The position numbers and the translations under genes are program-made. DNA of 64,000 bases from Puffinus mauretanicus (lineage: Eukaryota > Chordata > Aves > Procellariiformes > Procellariidae), in contig JAJKFH010000566.1 of NCBI GenBank assembly GCA_023333565.1, forward strand, positions 59,577 to 123,576, in the 5' to 3' direction. Of this stretch, positions 60,355-64,000 are shown one piece after another (position 1 is the first letter of the stretch; each line of letters opens with the position of its first letter). The notes beneath the pieces were generated by a model that worked only from the letters and a program-made list of their open reading frames with translations, did not search any database and was not told the DNA's origin.

Positions 60355-61397
60355 AGTACTGGATGGCCGAGCCCAGAGAGTTGTGATGAACAGAATTAAA
60401 TCCAGTTGGCGGCTGGTCACGAGTGGTGTTCCCCAGGGCTCAGTACTGGGGCCGGTCCTGTTCAATATCTTTATCAACGATCTGGATGAGGGGATCGAGT
60501 GCTCCCTCAGTCAGTTTGCAGACGACACCAAGCTGGGCGGGAGTGTTGACCTGCTGGAGGGTAGGAAGGCTCTCCAGAGGGACCTGGACAGGCTGGATCG
60601 ATGGGCTGAGGCCAACTGTATGAGGTTCAACAAGGCCAAGTGCCGGGTCCTGCACTTCGGCCACCACAACCCCATGCAACGCTACAGGCTTGGGGAAGAG
60701 TGGCTGGAAAGCTGCCCGGAGGAAAAGGACCTGGGGGTGCTGGCTGACAGCCGGCTGAACATGAGCCGGCAGTGTGCCCGGTGGCCAAAAGGATAGCGGC
60801 ATCCTGGCCTGTATCAGAAATAGTGTGGCCAGCAGGAGAGGGAGGTGATCGTGCCCCTGTACTCGGCACTGGTGAGGCCGCACCTCAATACTGTGTTCAG
60901 TTTTGGGCCCCTCACTACAAGAAGGACATTGAGGTGCTGGAGCGTGTCCAGAGAAGGGCAACGAAGCTGGTGAAGGGCCTGGAGCACAAGTCTTATGAGG
61001 AGCAGCTGAGGGAACTGGGGTTGTTTAGTCTGGAGAAGAGGAGGCTGAGGGGAGACCTCATCGCGCTCTACAACTGCCTGAAAGGAGGTTGTAGTGAGGT
61101 GGGTGTTGGTCTCTTCTGCCAAGTAACCAGTGATAGGACGAGAGGAAATGGCCTCAAGTTGCGCCAAGGGAGGTTTAGACTGGACATTAGGAGAAATTTC
61201 TTAACTGAAAGAGTGGTCAGACCTTGGAATAGGCTGCCCAGGGAAGTGGTTGAGTCACCATCCCTGGAAGAGTTTAAAGGACGTGTAGATGTGGTGTTTA
61301 GGGACATGGTTTAGTGGGCATGGTGGTAGTGGGTTGACGGTTGGACTCGATGATCTTAGAGGTCTCTTCCAACCTTAATGATTCTATGATTCTACTG
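60355..61397 (+). repeat. CR1 LINE, 5'-truncated, reverse transcriptase partly open
   Basis: The copy starts in ORF2 at ACTGGATGGCCGAGCCCAGA. The frame 60383-60796 reads [20 protein letters not shown], then [14 protein letters not shown], the RT motifs of CR1, and ends at a frameshift. The following frame (60772-61314) carries [20 protein letters not shown] and the C-terminal LNPWNRLP-like block. It ends with CTTCCAACCTTAATGATTCTATGATTCT. The well-preserved frames and end suggest a fairly young avian CR1 insertion, antisense to RANBP3L. Confidence 0.95.
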
Positions 61398-61720
61398 TGT
61401 TCTGTTCCGGTCACCACATCTCAAGGATATAGCGAATTAAAGAAGGTAAAGAGAAGGGCACCAAAAATGATCAAGGGTGTGGTGCAGCTCCTCACGAAGA
61501 GCTGAGACTTTTCAGTCTGAAGAGAAGGATAAGAAGGGGATATAACTAAGGTTTACAAAATTATAAAAGTGGTGGATAAACTGAATATGGTACGGCTGTT
61601 CATCAGACCACACAATAAATGCACTAGGGTACACTTAAGGAAAGCAGCAGAGGATCACTGTAAAAGAAAGTGCTTCTTCACAGAGTGAGTAAGAACTTCT
61701 AGAATTTGCTGTCTCAGGAG
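61398..61720 (+). repeat. Ancient CR1/L3-type LINE fragment
   Basis: Directly downstream of the young CR1 lies a diverged copy of the same reading sense: TTCCGGTCACCACATCTCAAGGATATAG, GGCACCAAAAATGATCAAGGG, TTTTCAGTCTGAAGAGAAGG and CACTGTAAAAGAAAGTGCTTCTTCACAGAGTG follow the order of an amniote CR1 3' region. No intact frame remains. Confidence 0.75.
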
Positions 61721-63637
61721 AGAGTGGGGACAGACAGTATAAACTAAAAACAACAGGCAAAAAATATAATAATAAAAGTTTAAAAAATGGAACTAGAAAA
61801 ATTCAGGGACAATCATTTCATAAAATAGATAGCAAGGGAAACAAGTAGGCATGCATGCTTTCACATGCCTAATACAACACCTGGTCGCTGGGGCTCGATG
61901 AGCTGAACACACCATACAAAATGGCCATGCTTGTGCATTTGGGCACTGTCACAAGTGCCAGTAGAGTACTTCTCACGTTCTTATGATGCGATTCATCTAC
62001 CAGAGGGTAACTGAATGCATATGGTCTTCTGTAACCCAATTCTACATTTCTGTGCATCATGTGGCGTAATTTCTATCTGTATCACTTGGCAATAGGAAGA
62101 AATATGTCATTTGGATTGGAATGACACGTTTCAGAGTGTACAGGTGGAAAAGCTATGCGAATTGGGAAGCGGCAGCAGATCAGGATTGCCTTCTGTGCTA
62201 CCCAGACTTGCAGCAGCAAACAATTTTCTCCCTATAGCCAGGCAAAGAAGAAAGCAATTCAGAATTGTTCAGGTGTCTAAACTACAAATGCAATTCTCCG
62301 CAGACAAATCCGAGCTCTCCAGATAACGTGGCGTTTCAGGAGATGTAGGGTCATAAATATGAAAAAGGCAGCTATTCAGACTGATCATTTCTATCTGTAC
62401 TTATTCATTCAAAAGCCAGAGTTCCTCTGTCACTTTAATCTAACGTGAACTCCAGCTTCTGCCAAGAGAGGCGGACTCAGCTCCATACATCCTCTGACTC
62501 TTCATTTCTACCCTCTCCAGTGTGCCAGTACCACCATTAGGGTGATCACAGGTGAATCAAATCAAGCTAAAAAACTGCCTTAGCAAAAACGAACAAAACC
62601 ACCCAGATCAGTTCTCTGATCTGCCTCACTCATAGCGGTACAAATTCCAATGCCTCCAAAAGCGAGGAGGGAGAAACAAGCATGAGGGGAGGGGGCAGGG
62701 CAGCCCTCTGTGCAAACCTGGGTGAGTACTACAGGACCAACCTAATGGAGTCTTGTGTACTGCCTCCTTTGTAGTCGGCATCATATGACTCTTCTCCCTC
62801 ACTCATGAGAAGCCCTTTGGATAATATCCCTGATCCAGATGTATCAATCATTCACATGACATGGGAAAAACAAATTTAAATGGCAGTTAAAAATATCTGC
62901 TGGTGCCTTGGAGGAGTGGGCTCCACTGACTCCTAGACCAGTCTGATTTATGTGCCAAGGCTTTGGTGATGCCTGCCGGGCATCTCATGCGTTGACCAAT
63001 TTGCCTTCCACGCTCAAGCGTCTCAGTGTTAGTTTGGCTGGATACCAGCTGTAGGGATGGAAGCCATTCAGCCACTTCAGCGACGACTGTAGAAGCAGCT
63101 TCCTGCAACCCTTGCCACACACATACAGCTGTCATGTATCTTCGTTTCCTCATGCATCTCTTTTTTTACTGTCCAGAAGCGTCAGGACAGAATTTAAGGC
63201 ATGTTTACGTCTATATATCCTAGAAAAACTGCAGCACATCTGGAAATCTAGGACATCTCTAATTCTCACATGCGGACCAGCTGTGCAGCACAGCCATAGT
63301 TAAGTCAATCACTGTTTGGAAGTGATAGACTTACAGTGCTTGCATATACAGTGCATGATGCTATGCTTGTGTATGACATGTGACACTTCCTGGAAGTGGT
63401 GATTTATTTTTCTTGCCCGGAGGCTAAACCCTTCCCAGAAAAGTCTACTGGGGAAACCTGAGACATCCTTAAACTCACGTGGATGCTCTCACTTCCCAGC
63501 CTTGGACATATGTGCTATTCATTTGCAAATAAGTCCACCACATTTCCATCCTCAACTTACCAGCCCTTGCTAGAGAAAAGCAGTATTCCCAAGACTACTG
63601 TCTTACATAAGGTGACATCACAAAATCTGTGTTCTCC

Positions 63638-64000
63638 TATCCTGGTTTCGGCTGGGATAGGGTTAAATTTCTTCCTAGTGCTGTGTTTTGGATTTAGTAT
63701 GAGGAGAATGTTGATAACACACTGATGTTTTCAGTTGTTGCTAAGTGCCCTCCTAGTCCAAGGACAGCTCCCGTGCCTACTGACTGAGCTAGGTACACAA
63801 GATGGGAGGGAACATAATCAGGACAACCAGCCCAGCTGGCTAATGGGGTATTCCATACCATGTGACGTCATGCTCAGTATATGAACGGTAGGCGTGATCC
63901 AGGAAGTAGCGATCGCTACTTGGTTATCGGTCAGCGCGGGTGGTGAGCAATTGCATTGTGTATCACTCATTTTGTATATTCTATTATTATTATTATTATT
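63638..64000 (+). mobile_element. ERVL-like LTR, cut by the window end
   Basis: This plus-oriented LTR starts TATCCTGGTTTCGGCTGGGA (terminal TG mutated to TA). It has an intact CRE palindrome TGACGTCA at 63863-63870, a TATA-like AGTATATGAAC near 63876, and an ATT repeat at 63981-64000 where the window stops. It resembles the older LTR at 37345-38472 more than the LTR at 34457. Whether it is solo or the 5' LTR of a provirus cannot be seen. Confidence 0.88.

Larger units (their letters stand above)
59804..64000 (-). other. RANBP3L: RANBP3L intron (continues beyond window)
   Basis: I found no further RANBP3L exon up to the right edge, so the remaining Ran-binding domain and N-terminal exons lie outside. 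The intron holds a young CR1 copy (60355-61397), an older CR1 copy directly after it (61398-61720), and an ERVL-like LTR at the edge (63638 onward). Between 61.9 and 63.6 kb I see small open frames without recognised domains. Confidence 0.75.

Noticed and set aside
62887..63153. 88-codon minus-strand open frame in the RANBP3L intron
   Set aside because: It does not resemble any RANBP3L exon, CR1 or the ERV pol frames. No splice or family support.
1..64000. tRNA, rRNA or other structured RNA genes
   Set aside because: I looked for obvious tRNA B-box patterns and rRNA-like stretches and saw none I could support by eye; a covariance-model scan would be decisive.

Overview
This window is vertebrate nuclear DNA, and almost certainly from a bird. 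Genes are split by GT-AG introns, there is a single CpG island, and the interspersed repeats are mostly 5'-truncated CR1 LINEs (several keep the avian 3' end containing ATTCTATGATTCT) plus LTRs of an env-less, ERVL-like retrovirus family with a 5-bp target duplication. No bacterial, plasmid or phage features are present. The gene order SKP2(+) - NADK2(-) - RANBP3L(-) is the same as on human 5p13.2. In birds that block lies on the Z chromosome as far as I recall, so Z linkage is a reasonable but unproven inference.

Layout. Bases 1-7.5 kb: the last four coding exons and 3' UTR of SKP2 (plus strand), which encode the C-terminal leucine-rich repeats and tail of the F-box protein that targets p27. 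Bases about 8.0-46.9 kb: the whole of NADK2 (minus strand), the mitochondrial NAD kinase. I could place all 12 coding exons; their phases join without a break to a 1413-nt CDS (470 residues plus stop). Its first exon lies in a strong CpG island (about 46.15-47.4 kb). Bases 47.4-53.8 kb: intergenic sequence with no gene I can support. Bases 53.8-64 kb: the last two coding exons and intervening introns of RANBP3L (minus strand); the rest of that gene lies beyond the right edge.

The 20.4-kb first intron of NADK2 has collected most of the younger mobile DNA: a CR1 copy (33.0-33.9 kb), a solo LTR with an intact 5-bp target duplication (34.5-35.1 kb), and a broken provirus lying in the same orientation as NADK2 (37.3-42.0 kb). 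Protease, reverse transcriptase, RNase H and integrase are still recognisable in the provirus, and a second LTR is nested in its 3' LTR. Another LTR of the family runs off the right end of the window. Further CR1 remnants lie at 1.15, 12.6, 12.9, 27.15, 29.2, 60.4 and 61.4 kb.

The three host genes are neighbours by ancestry and do not form a pathway: SKP2 is a nuclear ubiquitin-ligase subunit, NADK2 makes mitochondrial NADP(H), and RANBP3L is a Ran-binding nuclear export factor. I found no novel biological system. The most useful observations are the complete NADK2 gene model with its bird-specific transit peptide, NRF1-like sites in its CpG island, the nested LTR structure, the inverted LTR pair inside one intron, and the close tail-to-tail SKP2/NADK2 ends.
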